Below, in pieces: positions 1-11,700 of a stretch of DNA of 64,000 bases. Positions within the stretch are counted from its first letter, which is position 1. Every line of letters starts with the position of its first letter. The stretch covers positions 1-64,000 of the forward strand of contig NZ_JAKWJO010000007.1 in NCBI RefSeq assembly GCF_022760995.1. Reading direction: 5' to 3'. The position numbers and the translations under genes are program-made. The stretch comes from Dyella sedimenti. GTDB lineage: Bacteria; Pseudomonadota; Gammaproteobacteria; Xanthomonadales; Rhodanobacteraceae. The notes under the pieces are model-generated. The model did no database searches. It was not told the DNA's origin and saw only the letters and a program-made list of their open reading frames with translations.

Positions 1-219
1 CAACTCGGACCACGCCTCCGCCAGATCCCGCTCGGACACCAGCCCCAGCCGCGCCATCAGCGCGGTCAGCGTGCCCTCGGGGGATTCCTCGTGCAGGCGG
101 CGCGCGCGGGTGAGATCCGACTCCTTCAGTCTTCCTCGCGAAAGCAGCACGCGAAAGAGCAAGGACTCGTCTGCCGGAAAAGCGTCCTGTTGAACACGGT
201 TAACAACCTGCGAGGCCAT
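1..219 (-). CDS. gspE: type II secretion ATPase GspE, N-terminal part (cut by window edge)
   Basis: An open frame starts at ATG 219 and runs off the left edge after 73 codons. The visible protein begins MASQVVNRVQQDAF and contains LGLVSERDLAEAW, the pattern of the GspE/XpsE/MshE N-terminal domain that docks the secretion ATPase to GspL at the inner membrane. The Walker A and B region lies outside the window, so the assignment rests on this domain alone. The gene is separated from the upstream PstS-like gene by two terminators, so it probably has its own promoter within 220-405. A PilB-like or MshE-like ATPase is the main alternative. Confidence 0.65.
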   Translation of the reverse strand, partial: MASQVVNRVQQDAFPADESLLFRVLLSRGRLKESDLTRARRLHEESPEGTLTALMARLGLVSERDLAEAWSEL

Positions 220-405
220 GATCCATCCAGTACGCAGTAAACGATCGCAGGCTGCCATAAAAGGATGACAGATTGCCTTTTGGAAAATCCCGTGAAAAGA
301 GCGCTTCGCTCTCTCACGCTCAACGTAGGTCTACAGGTTCATACAGACGACGATTCGACTTTAAGCAAAGTTCGCATCAATGGATTCAAGCAGATATTCG
401 TACTC

Positions 406-443
406 AAAAAATGAGGATGCTCGTTGAGTCGCGACCATCCTCA
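406..443 (-). terminator. intrinsic terminator (second of two)
   Basis: The arms TGAGGATG and CATCCTCA (412-419 and 436-443) pair perfectly around a 16-base loop. Read on the minus strand they are followed directly by six T residues (406-411). It lies about 100 bases downstream of the PstS-like stop codon and backs up the terminator at 484-518. Confidence 0.7.
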
Positions 444-483
444 AGGAGACTGCAATATCAGCAACACTCAAATCATTCACGGC

Positions 484-518
484 AAAAAGCGTGAGAGAGG
501 TGCAAGACCTCTCCCACG
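484..518 (-). terminator. intrinsic terminator of the PstS-like gene
   Basis: A 12-bp stem (490-501 with 507-518, one mismatch) and a 5-base loop are followed on the minus strand by a T-run at 484-488. It sits about 25 bases after the stop of the PstS-like gene. Confidence 0.8.
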
Positions 519-541
519 TTTCACGGCAACAAAGATCTTAA

Positions 542-1876
542 TTACATGCTGGCTATGCAGCCCTGCACCGCGCCCTGCGTCAGACCAGCGTTCAGGAACG
601 ACAGGCCCGTACCGCCACCAATCGCGAACACGTTGGGGATGATGTTCGAGTCGTACGGAGCCCACATCAGGTTCTGCACGGCCGTCGTGTCAGCACCGTT
701 ATGAGCGCTGTTGGCCAGGAAGTACGACACGGCGACGATCGGGTAGCCAGCCGGATTGGCATAGGAGTCCGGATCGACGAGGGCGATGCACTGGCTGGTC
801 GGCGCACCGGAAACGAGCGTCGAGAGATCGTCCACATGCGGACGACCGGTACCGCTCTCAGCACCGTTGATGACCTTGTTGTACAAGACGCTGGCACTGA
901 CATCCAGCGGGCTGTTACCGAAGTCGTTGAACGGATCCAGACCATTGACCGTAGCATATACGGCACCCGGCGGCAGGGTATTCGCGGCTTCGACATAGCC
1001 GATGGTGCCTTCGGTGGCGGCGATGGTACCGGCAACGTTCGGGTTGCCGCTCTGCGGATTCCAAGTGCTAGGCAACACGGCATTCGCAAAAAACTCACCA
1101 GCCACCGTGCTGAAAGCCTGATCGGTCACAAAGTGTTGAGTCGGAGTGCCGCCGCACACCTGCGACAGATGGTTGCTGAAGCCAAACGTGGTGCCGCTAC
1201 CGTCGGAACGGTAGACAACGCTGATCGGGCCGGTAGCGTTGCTGGAAACTTGGCTCCAATCCGTGATCTGGCCAGAGAAGATCTGACAGATCGTGTTGTC
1301 ATCCAAATCCAGCGAGGTGATCTGCTGGCCGTTGACATCATTCTTATTGAAGGCGATGGCAATGGCGCCTCCCACGGAGGGGAACTGCACCGGGAAGCTA
1401 CCGCTGTGGACGCTGGTGTTGGCAACGTAATTATTGTAGTCGCTCAGGGCGAGCGGCGAATCCGCACCAATAAAGTTCGGCTGGGCCAGATCCGAGCGAC
1501 CCACTTGACCCGCACCGAAACCGGTCGGCGTCGGGTTATCCGGGCAGGTGTTCTGCACGTTGTAGTTAACAGCCGGGCTGCCGATCAAACCACCGGCAAG
1601 GATGTTCTTGCCAGCGCCGCTGCCGGTCTGGCAATAGGAGGCCGCCGGATTGCCAGCCGTGGTGTACTCGCCGAGGAGCGAGCCCGGCTGCGGCGTCAGA
1701 AGGCGATGCGAGACGTCATCGAAGGTATAACCAATGGCAGGCAGTGTGGCGCCACCGCCCACGATCGTGGCATGAGCCGACGCAACAGCGGCCATACCGA
1801 GAACGAGCGCACCCGCGAGCGTCTTCATGCGGGTATTTCCATTAGACCCGAAAATCATGACATTACCCCTTGGCAT
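542..1876 (-). CDS. PstS-like phosphate-binding protein, secreted
   Basis: The 444-residue protein is a PstS/DING-type phosphate-binding protein. It has an N-terminal signal sequence (hydrophobic core LAGALVLGMAAVASAHA, after an extended n-region), an early GGGATLP segment typical of PstS, and the SDGSGTT phosphate-loop motif near residue 225. No PstCAB permease genes follow, so it may be a stand-alone extracellular or periplasmic scavenger rather than part of an ABC importer. In pseudomonads DING/PstS-like proteins are type II secretion substrates, which makes the neighbouring gspE-like gene suggestive; this is inference. ATG 1876 is chosen because GGAGG lies 5 bases upstream; ATG 1858 (AAGGGG upstream) and ATG 1828 are alternatives. 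Confidence 0.85.
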   Translation of the reverse strand: MPRGNVMIFGSNGNTRMKTLAGALVLGMAAVASAHATIVGGGATLPAIGYTFDDVSHRLLTPQPGSLLGEYTTAGNPAASYCQTGSGAGKNILAGGLIGSPAVNYNVQNTCPDNPTPTGFGAGQVGRSDLAQPNFIGADSPLALSDYNNYVANTSVHSGSFPVQFPSVGGAIAIAFNKNDVNGQQITSLDLDDNTICQIFSGQITDWSQVSSNATGPISVVYRSDGSGTTFGFSNHLSQVCGGTPTQHFVTDQAFSTVAGEFFANAVLPSTWNPQSGNPNVAGTIAATEGTIGYVEAANTLPPGAVYATVNGLDPFNDFGNSPLDVSASVLYNKVINGAESGTGRPHVDDLSTLVSGAPTSQCIALVDPDSYANPAGYPIVAVSYFLANSAHNGADTTAVQNLMWAPYDSNIIPNVFAIGGGTGLSFLNAGLTQGAVQGCIASM

Positions 1877-2013
1877 AAATACCTCCGGAGTGGAGGCCGT
1901 ATCTTTTTACGCCGCCGCCATGACGCATCGATTAATTCAAGATGTACCTATAAATGTCCATTGCATGACCTTGAGATATAAAAAGTAAAACCAAGAAATA
2001 ATCCAGAAATAAA

Positions 2014-2031
2014 ATCACATTTCGTTGACAA
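2014..2031 (-). promoter_or_regulatory. possible Pho box
   Basis: On the minus strand TTGTCAA-CGAA-ATGTGAT matches the layout of two 7-base PhoB repeats separated by 4 bases, with 5 of 7 matches in each half. It lies about 140 bases upstream of the PstS-like start in an AT-rich stretch. The match is imperfect and the distance is long, so this is tentative. Confidence 0.3.
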
Positions 2032-2091
2032 ACATCAAATCAAAAATCACGAACAAAAAAGCAATCAAGACAATCAGAATTGCCAACCTGC

Positions 2092-2526
2092 TCACAGCAA
2101 CGCATCGAGATCACGCAGCATGGAAGCCACCTCCACTTCAAGCTCCCCACTCCGCATCAGCGCATCGCGGTCCCTGTCCGACATCTCGCGCAACACGCAA
2201 CGAATCGCATGGCGACGCCCTTCGCGGCACCAAAGATTGAGTACCCCCGCCAGGGCAAGCAGGACACTGCGCGTGCCGTAGGTCCCACGTTCCATTCGGC
2301 GGCGCAGACGGGTTTTCAGCAGGCACAGCAGGCGTGCATGCAATTCGGTAGTGGACAATCCGTTAAGCCGCATGACCAGCCCCCGATCGCACTGGTCGAG
2401 CAATCGCATGGCCAGCTTTTCCTGGCGCGCCTCCAGCAATTGCCGCAGAGCCTCAGCCAAGGGCGGCAGACTGATCACGCCTGGATCGCGAAACGATTTA
2501 TCCTGCTCGTCGAACCCACTGTCCAT
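2092..2526 (-). CDS. hypothetical small basic protein
   Basis: The 144-residue protein is rich in Arg and Leu and mostly helical by composition, with no signal peptide or membrane segment. I do not recognise the family. ATG 2526 is preferred; the frame extends to a TTG at 2571 but neither start has a good ribosome site. It lies between the giant haemagglutinin gene (stop at 2756) and the PstS-like gene, in the same direction as both. It could be a cytoplasmic accessory of the haemagglutinin locus or an unrelated gene. Codon use fits the surrounding genome. Confidence 0.5.
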   Translation of the reverse strand: MDSGFDEQDKSFRDPGVISLPPLAEALRQLLEARQEKLAMRLLDQCDRGLVMRLNGLSTTELHARLLCLLKTRLRRRMERGTYGTRSVLLALAGVLNLWCREGRRHAIRCVLREMSDRDRDALMRSGELEVEVASMLRDLDALL

Positions 2527-2755
2527 ATTTATTCGACCGAATCGATCCGCCTTGAATCCATGTGCATCCAAAGCGCAAATGGATAAAATACAATGTCATG
2601 ATGTGGATTACGCCCTCATTAACGCCATAGGCATAAATAAATAACAATCCACAAGAAACCCTGGCCATTCGGCAGGCCATAGCCATTTATTTGAAAACGA
2701 GGATCATCGGCCGTGGCCTTCCATGGCCAGACCGCCGGATTCCCCACATCATCCT

Positions 2756-5700
2756 TTATTGCAACAAACGCTTGCGCTCGTCAGGGGTCAGTTGCTCTTT
2801 CGCCCTGGCGCTCAGCACGCCGCCACCCAGGACCTGTACCGGGCTGCTGGGGTCGTAGCGCCCCTTCCTGTCCTTGTCATCGATGCCGCTGGTGCCATCG
2901 CCGAAGCCCAGGACCTGTACCGAGATGATCGAGGGCATCTTGCTGCGGGCATCGTCCTGCTGCTGGCGCGACATGTCCTCGGCCGCCTTGGTCACCGCGC
3001 CGGCCGCCGCATTGGCTGCGTTCAACGCGCTCACGTTCACAGCCTGCACGACCGGCACGCCGATCTTCTCTCCCTGCACCTGGATGTTATCGGCATTGGC
3101 CACCTGCGCGGCAGCCACGATCAGGTTGCCGGAGACGCGGATGCCCGCATCGCCCGCATCCACCGTGCCGCGCGGGGCGATCAGGTAGACATTGCCCGTC
3201 GGCGCGCCCGGTATGGTCTGCAAGGTGGCGATGCCGGCGCCACTTACCTGGCCCCGCGCATCGATGCGGCACCACGCGTCGATATCGCATAGGTAGGTCG
3301 GCGGCGGAATTTCCGCGGTGGTCTTGGCGCCCTGGCCAGCATTGATGTCGCCGTTGGAGCTCCACATCACCAGGTCGCCGCCCTGCTCGGTAAAGATGCG
3401 GCTTTGCGCCAGCAGCACGCTGCGGTCGGTAAACACATTGATGTTGCCCTGCTCCAGGGTCAGCAGGCCCATGCTATTGGGGCCAGCGACAACCTGACCC
3501 TGGCTATTCGTGATCACTGGCGGTGCCGATGCGCTGCCGATCAAAGCTTGACCACCGGGCCCAAGAATGGTGATGTCGCCGCCTTGCTGGGTCTGGATGG
3601 TGGAGCTGCGGATATCCAGATCGCCAGTATCCACCGTCTGTGCGGCACCGTTGATGCCACCCTGCCCACTGCCGTTGGAGGTGTATCCCAGCGATGCAGG
3701 GAATAGCGTGTCAATGGCGGTGTAGCCGCGGGCGTACTTGCCGAAATAAGGGCTGGATGGATTGTTGTAGTCGGCACCCACCTGGGCAAGGACGGAAAAC
3801 AGCGCCTGCGAGACGAACTGTTGCCGCACATAGTCGGGCTGCTCGTTGAACAACTCGCGCGCCTGCTCGGGCGCCAGGCTCACCGCCACCTTGTCCTGGG
3901 CAAAGCCGGTATCGATGCCCTGTCCCGCCATGCGACGTTCCATGAAATCGACAAGCTCGGGCATCAGGTTGACGCCATCGGTGGTTCCATCCACATAGCT
4001 TGCGATGAAACTGTCGACCGCAACACCGGGGCCGACGCCGTAGAGCACATCGATATCCGCACTCTCGTGAGGCAAGTATGGGTTAAGTTGGTTTCCAACA
4101 CTGTCGATGCCTGTGTAGCCACCACCGTTGATGGTCCGCAACCCGACACTGCCGACGACCTCCGTCTGGTTTGCCAGCGGGCCGATATTGCGTCCCGCCT
4201 GCACCAGGAAACTGCCGGGGCCACCCAGCAACAATGCTGGAACAAGCACGTAGGCGCTTCGATCCGTTTTGTTTCCTGCAGTGAAGGTCTTGGGAATCTG
4301 CGTGTCGTAAATGTCGCGACCAGCCACAATACGCGTGACGTCGGCATCCCTCAGCTGCTGTCCAGCGAAGGACAGGTTCGAGATATCCCTGCCGGCATAT
4401 ACCAGCGCGGGCTTGTTGGGCATCAGCAGCAACGAACGGTATACCAGGCCACTGGACGCTGTTATGCCGTCGGTAAGATCACCTTGCAATGCGTAGATCC
4501 TGACCGGCTCGCTTTCGTCCGCGTGCAGCGGATCGGCCGAATGCAGCAGATTCGGGTTTTGTCCATAGAGATAACCGCCCTGCCACAGGTTGGCGAAACT
4601 CGACGTGCCGTTCACTCCAAAAGGCTCAAGTGCTGAAGGAAGCGTGTCGGCCGGCGCGTCGATCAGGCCAAAGCCGTAGGTCGATGTGCCGCCGTACTGC
4701 ATGGTGTAGACCTGCTGGCTCAGCAGGACGTTGTCGGCCGCCAGCAGGGTCAAGTTGCCCGTTGCCGACGGATACAAGGCGCCTGCACCCCGCACGTCTA
4801 CGCTGCCGCCCAACGCCTGCAAGCTGAGCGCGGAAGGCAGGATCGAACCAGGATCGAGACCTGGATCACCCTTGACCTGTGCATTGCCGGAATCAAACAG
4901 CATGCCCGGCACGCTGAGGCTGTCGAGCACGACGTCGCCTTGCGTCGCACTCACTTGTACGGACGAATCGGCGCTGTAGCTCTGCGAGTCGAATTGACGA
5001 GCAGGCAGGACTTTACTGATCGGAGTGGTGGGATTATTTATGCTGCCGGCAAGATACGACGGGTTGTAGATGCCGCCGATATCCGCTCCTAGGCGTGCCT
5101 GCACGTCGAACTGCGCGTCCTGCGCGGCAAGTAGCGTCGATACGTCACTTGAGATGCCACCATAATAGACACTCGCGGATGGCACGGTGTAGCTGAAGTC
5201 ACTGCCGATTTGGCCCCCAGCCTGGATATCGCCAGTTCCCTTGGCGACAAAATACGTGCCACTGAGGATGTCACCGCCAGCCGCAACGTTGAGGTTGCCG
5301 CCGCCCACTGTCGTGATGCCTGTCTTGTCCGCATTGGCGTACCAGGTGGTCGGCAACGACACGGAAAGCTGGCTGATGTCCCCACCAGCCGTCACCGACA
5401 CATTACCGCCAACACTCATCACACCTTGGCCGAAATTGGCGAAATTGATGGACGACGCGCTGCCATCGGCCGCATTGCCGGTCTGCATCCACTGCCACCA
5501 GTACTGCGAGATATTGGTACCCACTGCTCCCTTGGTGACTTTACCGGTGACATCAACGACATTCTGAATGGCGTTGATGTCACCTTGGGCGGCAAGGCTC
5601 AGGTCGCCGCCCTGCACCGGATTAACCTGCCCGGTACTCAGCATGTCCGGCAGGTTCATATCGTTCGCCGGTGCCAACCAGAACGGACGGATGACGGACA

Positions 5701-8700
5701 CATCGGTGCTCACCGCCGTACCTTCTGCTGGCACGCCCGCCGTATACACCACCGCCGGAGAACTGGCATCAAGCCAATCAATGTCGCCACCCGACGCGAT
5801 ATCGATGGAACCGCTACCCGTACGCACCGTGGTTGGCAACAGCATGGTCTTGCCGTTGTAGACACTGGTGGGGTTCGTTGGCGGCGTGAGCGTATCCACC
5901 ACGGCAAAATGGCCGTCGAACGTCACATTGCCTGCGCCGGCGATGGTGGCGAGCGGATCGACCGACCCGGCATCAGCACCTGCCACGAGGCGATAGGATG
6001 TGCTGGACCCGCCCAGCAGCGTCGCCGACGCCAGCGAGGCCGGGCTGCCCAGCGACGGCATATTCGATGGGCTATTGTTCGCCGCGCTGGCCGGGACATC
6101 GATCGATGTGGGATTCCCGCCATCTGGCGTCGAGGCATTGGCGGCCGGTGCGAATGGCGCATAGAACAGCTGGACACCGGTAGTCGCCGAGCCCACACGC
6201 TGGAATATATAGGTGTAATAGGCCTTGTGACCCGTGATGTAAGACGCGTAGTCGGTCGTGTAGTCGCTATAGTCCGAATCGATCGGCAACAACAACGGCG
6301 AGGGCGTCGTACTCTTCTTGGCGATAGGCGCGGCAGCGAAGTTGGCCTGCAACCACTTCTGGTAGGCCGATACATAATCAGCGTAGTCGGTGTAAGCACC
6401 CGGCTGCGGCGCCACCAGGGTTGTGGGCGAATAGGCCAGGAAATACCGGCTCGCGGTGTTGTTGATGTAGTTGAAGTCGTAGGACCAGGTGCCCGTGGTT
6501 CCCTTGCCGATGTCGCCGATATATTCCCCATAGTTCGTGTAGTAGTTGGCCGACTGCCCAGCCAGCGGCGCCTGGATGGCCTGGTAATACGGGTCACTGG
6601 TGATATTGATCGTGCCGCCGCCTGGGGTGGCACCTTGCGCTGCCGTGCCTGCACGCAGATTGATCGTGCCGTTCCAGATATTGTTCGCGTCCAGGTATTG
6701 CTGGGTCGACTGGTAGTCGGACAAGGCCTTTGCATAAGCCGGATCGACAGCATCAGGGGCCGGTGCGAACGGCGCATAGAACAGTTGGACACCGGTGGCC
6801 GCCGAACCCACGCGCTGGAATATATAGGTGTAATAGGCCTTGTGACCCGTGATGTAAGACGCGTAGTCGGTCGTGTAGTCGCTATAGTCCGAATCGATCG
6901 GCAACAACAACGGCGAGGGCGTCGTACTCTTCTTGGCGATAGGCGCGGCAGCGAAGTTGGCCTGCAACCACTTCTGGTAGGCCGATACATAATCAGCGTA
7001 GTCGGTGTAAGCACCCGGCTGCGGCGCCACCAGGGTTGTGGGCGAATAGGCCAGGAAATACCGGCTCGCGGTGTTGTTGATGTAGTTGAAGTCGTAGGAC
7101 CAACTGCCCGTGGCTCCCTTGCCAATGTCACCGATATACTGCCCGTAATTCGTATAGTAGTTGGCCGACTGGTCGGCCAGCGGCGCCTGGATGGCCTGGT
7201 AGTACGGATCGCTGGTGATATTGATCGTACCGCCGCCCGGCGTGGCGCCTTGCGCCGCCGTGCCCGCCCTCAGGTTGATCGTGCCGTTCCAGATATTGTT
7301 CGCGTCCAGGTATTGCTGGGTCGACTGGTAGGCCGACAAGGCCTCTCCGTAACCGTTGTCGGACACTGGCGGCGGCGGCGGTGGCGGAGGGTTGGCCAGC
7401 GTCGCGCCATCGTTCTGCTGATAGAACCCGTCGGTGATGCTGGCCTGGACGTCCAGGTCTCCGGCCGCCCGCACCGTGAGAATCGGAGCGAGTCCCTGGT
7501 AGCGATAGGCCAACACGATGCTGCCGTCGGTCCGCGTGGTGCCTGCGCCGAGGTTCCAATTGGTAAGTACGGAGATCTTGCCTTGTTGCGTGCCATCGGA
7601 CGGGTTGTCCAGCTCGATGCCGGGGCGAACCTGCACGTTGGCGATACCGGCATAGCGATTGCCGAAGCCGTAGCCGGGCTGCTGTACGTACGACATCAGC
7701 GTGCCAGCACCCTTGCTGGCATCTCCATCGATATAGCCGTAGAAGCTCGCGTGCGAGGCGTTCACGCTATCGGGAATGAAGTAATCGTTCTGCAGGTACT
7801 GGGTCAGCGTTGCGGCATCGGCCGGTGCAGCCAGGATCTTGCCCGATGCATCCGCCCAGGTGCCCGGCACCATGCTGCCATCGGGGTTGTACCAGCCGGC
7901 CGGGTCGATCAGCCCATCGAAGTGCTTGGTTGCATCCGCAGACGTGTCCTTGGTGCTCCAGACGGCATATGGTTCGATGGTGACGACGCGCGCCCCCTTG
8001 ATCGAGGAGGCGTTGTCCACGGCGATATGCACATCGCCGTCTGAAAGCAGCGGCGCGCGCATGCTCACCGAGCCACCGGAGAAAGCATCGGCGGAGCCGC
8101 CCGACACATCGATCACTGCCTGGCTACCCACATGGATATAGCCGGACGCGTCGGAAGAGACATCCTCATAACCATAGGTGGCGTTGGTGCCCGTACCCGG
8201 CGTTCCACCGGTGCCCAGCGTCACCGTGCCGCCACGTTGCGCAGGAATGCTGCTGGTCGCGATCAGGCTGCCTTCGATATCGACGCCGTTGTTGCCGAAC
8301 AAGGCGATGCTGCTACCGGACTGGCCGCCGGCATTCACCGTGCCGTCGATCAGCACCTGGCCATCGTCCGTACCGACTCCATTCGCGCTCAGATACACGC
8401 GCTGCGCGGTCAGCGTGTGGCCAGCAGAAAGTTCAAGGTTGCCCGCACTCGTGCTGACCTGGAACAGCCCTGTCGCCCCTGCATTGGCGGCGATATCCAC
8501 CAACCCATCGAGATCAACGGCATCACCGCTGCCCAAGGTAAAGTAACCTGGGCGATAACCACTCGTGGCGCCACCGGATAACGCACCACCGAAGGTCGCC
8601 TGCGTTCCCGCTTGAACCGTGAGGCTACCCGCATCGCCACCGGCACTGGCACCGGAGAAATCGAGCGACGAACCCTGCGCCAAAATCACCGCCCCATGAT

Positions 8701-11700
8701 CGGAGGTGATGGCGAGGGCACCACCCGGCGCATAGGTGGTGGTGTCATAGAACGTCTTGTTGATGCCGGCAACGGAAAGCCTGCCACCGCTTCCGAGCGT
8801 AACGTCGCCGCTGGTCGCCTCGATGGTCAGGTTGCCCGCGGGCGCCGCTACGTTGGTATTGATGGCAACGGAACCGCCGGTCAGTTGCAGGGCGCCGCCC
8901 ATGATGTCCGCCGGCGTGGCGCCTGCCGTGCCGACGACGTTGATGGCGCCTGTGGTGGTGAGCGCGATGTTGGCTGCGTTGTCGGCCAACAGCCACGGCG
9001 TGGTGAGGTTGACGTCGATCGCACCGAAGTTGAACGTACCGACGCCCTGCCCCTTCACACCCTGCGCAGCCGTGGCGTTGAAACTGCCGAAGCCGCTCAG
9101 GCCCGTGCTGCCATTGCCAAAATCCAATTCGTTCGCGCGGATCGAGAGCTGGCCGTTACCGGCCGAGAACGCGGCGCTGTTGGCGCCAAGATCGTTGGAC
9201 AGGCTCAAATGATCCGCCTGGATAACCACCGCACCGCCATCGCTGGTGAACGTGCCGCCGCTGAGGCTCAGGTCATGCGGTAGATCGATGTCCACGTCGC
9301 CGTAGAAACCAATATTGCCGCGGCTGCGCAGGGTCAGGCTTTGTGTATTAACCAGCAGACTGAGTGTATCGGCGCCGATCACGAAACCGCCGGTGCCGGG
9401 CGTGAGCGAAGCATCACTGCCCACGAACGACACCTGATTGCTGTAGCTGTCGATGGCCTGCGCCGACAACGCCGCCGAGGCATCCACGGTGGTGGCGCCG
9501 GTAGCGTCGAGCGTCAGCGCGTTTCCGCCGTCCACGCGTGCCCCGGCGCCAATGGTGAGCTGGCCTACACCAGCAGCGGAGGTGCTATTGCGCACCACGC
9601 TCGCTGCGCCGTTTTGCGAAACACGTAGCAGCGCGCCATCGCCATCGACAGCCGCGATCGCATTGCCCGCAGCGTCGGTCCCGGCCATCTGGCCGAAAAT
9701 CAGCGGAATGCTTGCGCCGCCCGAACCGTTTCCGGTGGCGAGCAAGGCGCTGCCATTTTGCAGCACCACACCCTGCGCCCCCGGATTGCCGGCACCGTTC
9801 GTCGTCAGCAGAATCTCCGGCCCCTGCAGCGGGTGCGCGGCATCATTGGACAGCACCACGCTATCCGCCGAGGCGGTGACCTGATAGCCATCGTCAGTAA
9901 ACTGCCGCGAACCGCCGATCAGGAGACTGCCTGCGCCAAGCGCATTGAGCCCATCCACCGACAAGGTCAGATAACCGTCATCGCCCGTCTGGCCTGCATC
10001 GACGATATCGATGGCCTTGGCCGAGATGTCCACCAGCGAGGCCCGGCCGCCCGTGGCCGGTGTCGCCGTCAACGTCGCACCGAGGTTGAGTGTCTGTGTG
10101 GCGGCCAGTGCGATGCGTCCCGCATCGGCTACGGCAGGCGGTGCAACCAGCCCGCTCTTGGAAGCCAGATTGGCGAAGTAGGTATCGGCATCGGTGAGGG
10201 TGTACTGCGAATACTGCTGCCACACTTGCGCTGATTGCAGCAGGAAGGTCGTGTTGCGTGCTGAGCGCGCGCCGGTCAGGCCATCGGCGAAATAGCCGTT
10301 GACGCTGAGTGTGCCGTCGGCCTGCACCGCATTGCGGCCAAGCACCGTGTCCGCGGCACTGGTGTCCTGCACCACGCGGTAGGCACCGGGAAGCGTCGCG
10401 TACTGTGCGGGAAGCAATGTGTAGTAGCCCGCGGGAAGTCCTGGCGCACCTGACAGGTACACCTGCTGGCCCACCTGTGGAGCGGCATTGCCCAACTTGT
10501 CGAATGCCGCATCGTGCGGTGCAACCGGCGAGTAATAACCCGGCAGAATCGCGTAGATGGCGCGGCCATCCGCGTACTGCGGCACCTGCGCGCCGCTGGT
10601 ACTGTTTTCGTAGCTGGTCTGGTACTGCGCCAGTACATCGCGCGAGCCGCCCGTACCCGCTACCCATTCGGAAGCCTGCAGGTGACCGCCACCGGACACG
10701 TCGATGCCAGCGCCCGCATCCAACGACAGCGCACTGCCGTTGATCTCGATCTGCTTGGCGGGTGCCGCCGTCAGGTCAGTCGAATCGTTGGCTGGGTCTC
10801 CGCTGTAGCGCCACTCGAGACCGTCCACCGTGGTGCCGAACGGAACGGTCTGGCCATCCAGCGACACAGAGGTCTGGCTGCCCGGCGCAAGATGCACCGA
10901 CTGGGTGACAGCAAGCGGATACAGCTTGGGATCAATACCAAAGGCCACGGCCTGCGCAGCAGGGTCACTCACGCCAAGCACCAGCGTGCCCGAGGGCACC
11001 CGCAGCGTGCCGAGCTGTTCGATATGGTCTGCGGCAACCAGCAACCCACCGCCTGCCGAAAGCGGCGCGGTGCTGCTGCCATTGGGCAGGAACGTCACCG
11101 TGGTCGACAACGCCTGCCCCGAGGCATCCTTGAGGCCCGAAGCATTGGCGTCTACGACGAACGCGTAGTCACTGGCGGGATAGACCTGCGCCGCCTGGAA
11201 TTGCAGGTTACCCGTGGTGAACAACAGACCCGCTTTCTCTTCACCGCCGGAATACGCCAGGATAGGCGGCGCGTAGAAACGGATATCACCACTGGATGTG
11301 AAATCGGCATTTGCCCAGCCCTGCAGGTTGAGCCAGCCGCCGAGGTCGATGAAATCCGCATTGACCCGAAGCGTTCCGTCGCCCGCCTGGGCTACCGGAG
11401 CCGCGGCAAGCGCCAAGCTTCCAAGGAGACTGACATACGGCGCGCTGATCTGCACGCTGCCGTTACCGGCGGTATAGCCAGCGCCCGCCATGGACGTGGC
11501 AGTTCCCGCAGGAACCGCCTGAACGGTGGCCACGTTGGCAGAGAAGGAGCGCCCCAGCGAAAGATTCACATCACCCGAAAACACAAGAGGCAGGACGCTT
11601 TGGTGTAACCCGCCAGTGGTGGTGTCTGTCGGGTCCGGCCCCACGACCAACGAGGTGATCCCGGAATTTGTCAGGCGGTCAACCGCAAAATGCAGCACGC

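Larger units (their letters stand above)
220..541. other. intergenic region with tandem terminators
   Basis: No coding sequence is supported in these 322 bases. The region holds the two minus-strand terminators listed separately, and by position the promoter of the gspE-like gene. I see no convincing -35/-10 pair. Confidence 0.6.

Noticed and set aside
701..1981. 426-codon plus-strand frame opposite the PstS-like gene
   Set aside because: No ribosome site or domain; the opposite strand encodes a protein with a signal peptide and the PstS phosphate motif.
5210..8044. Long plus-strand frame (944 codons) opposite the haemagglutinin gene
   Set aside because: It mirrors the codon pattern of the real gene, repeats where that gene repeats, and has no start site, domain or motif of its own.
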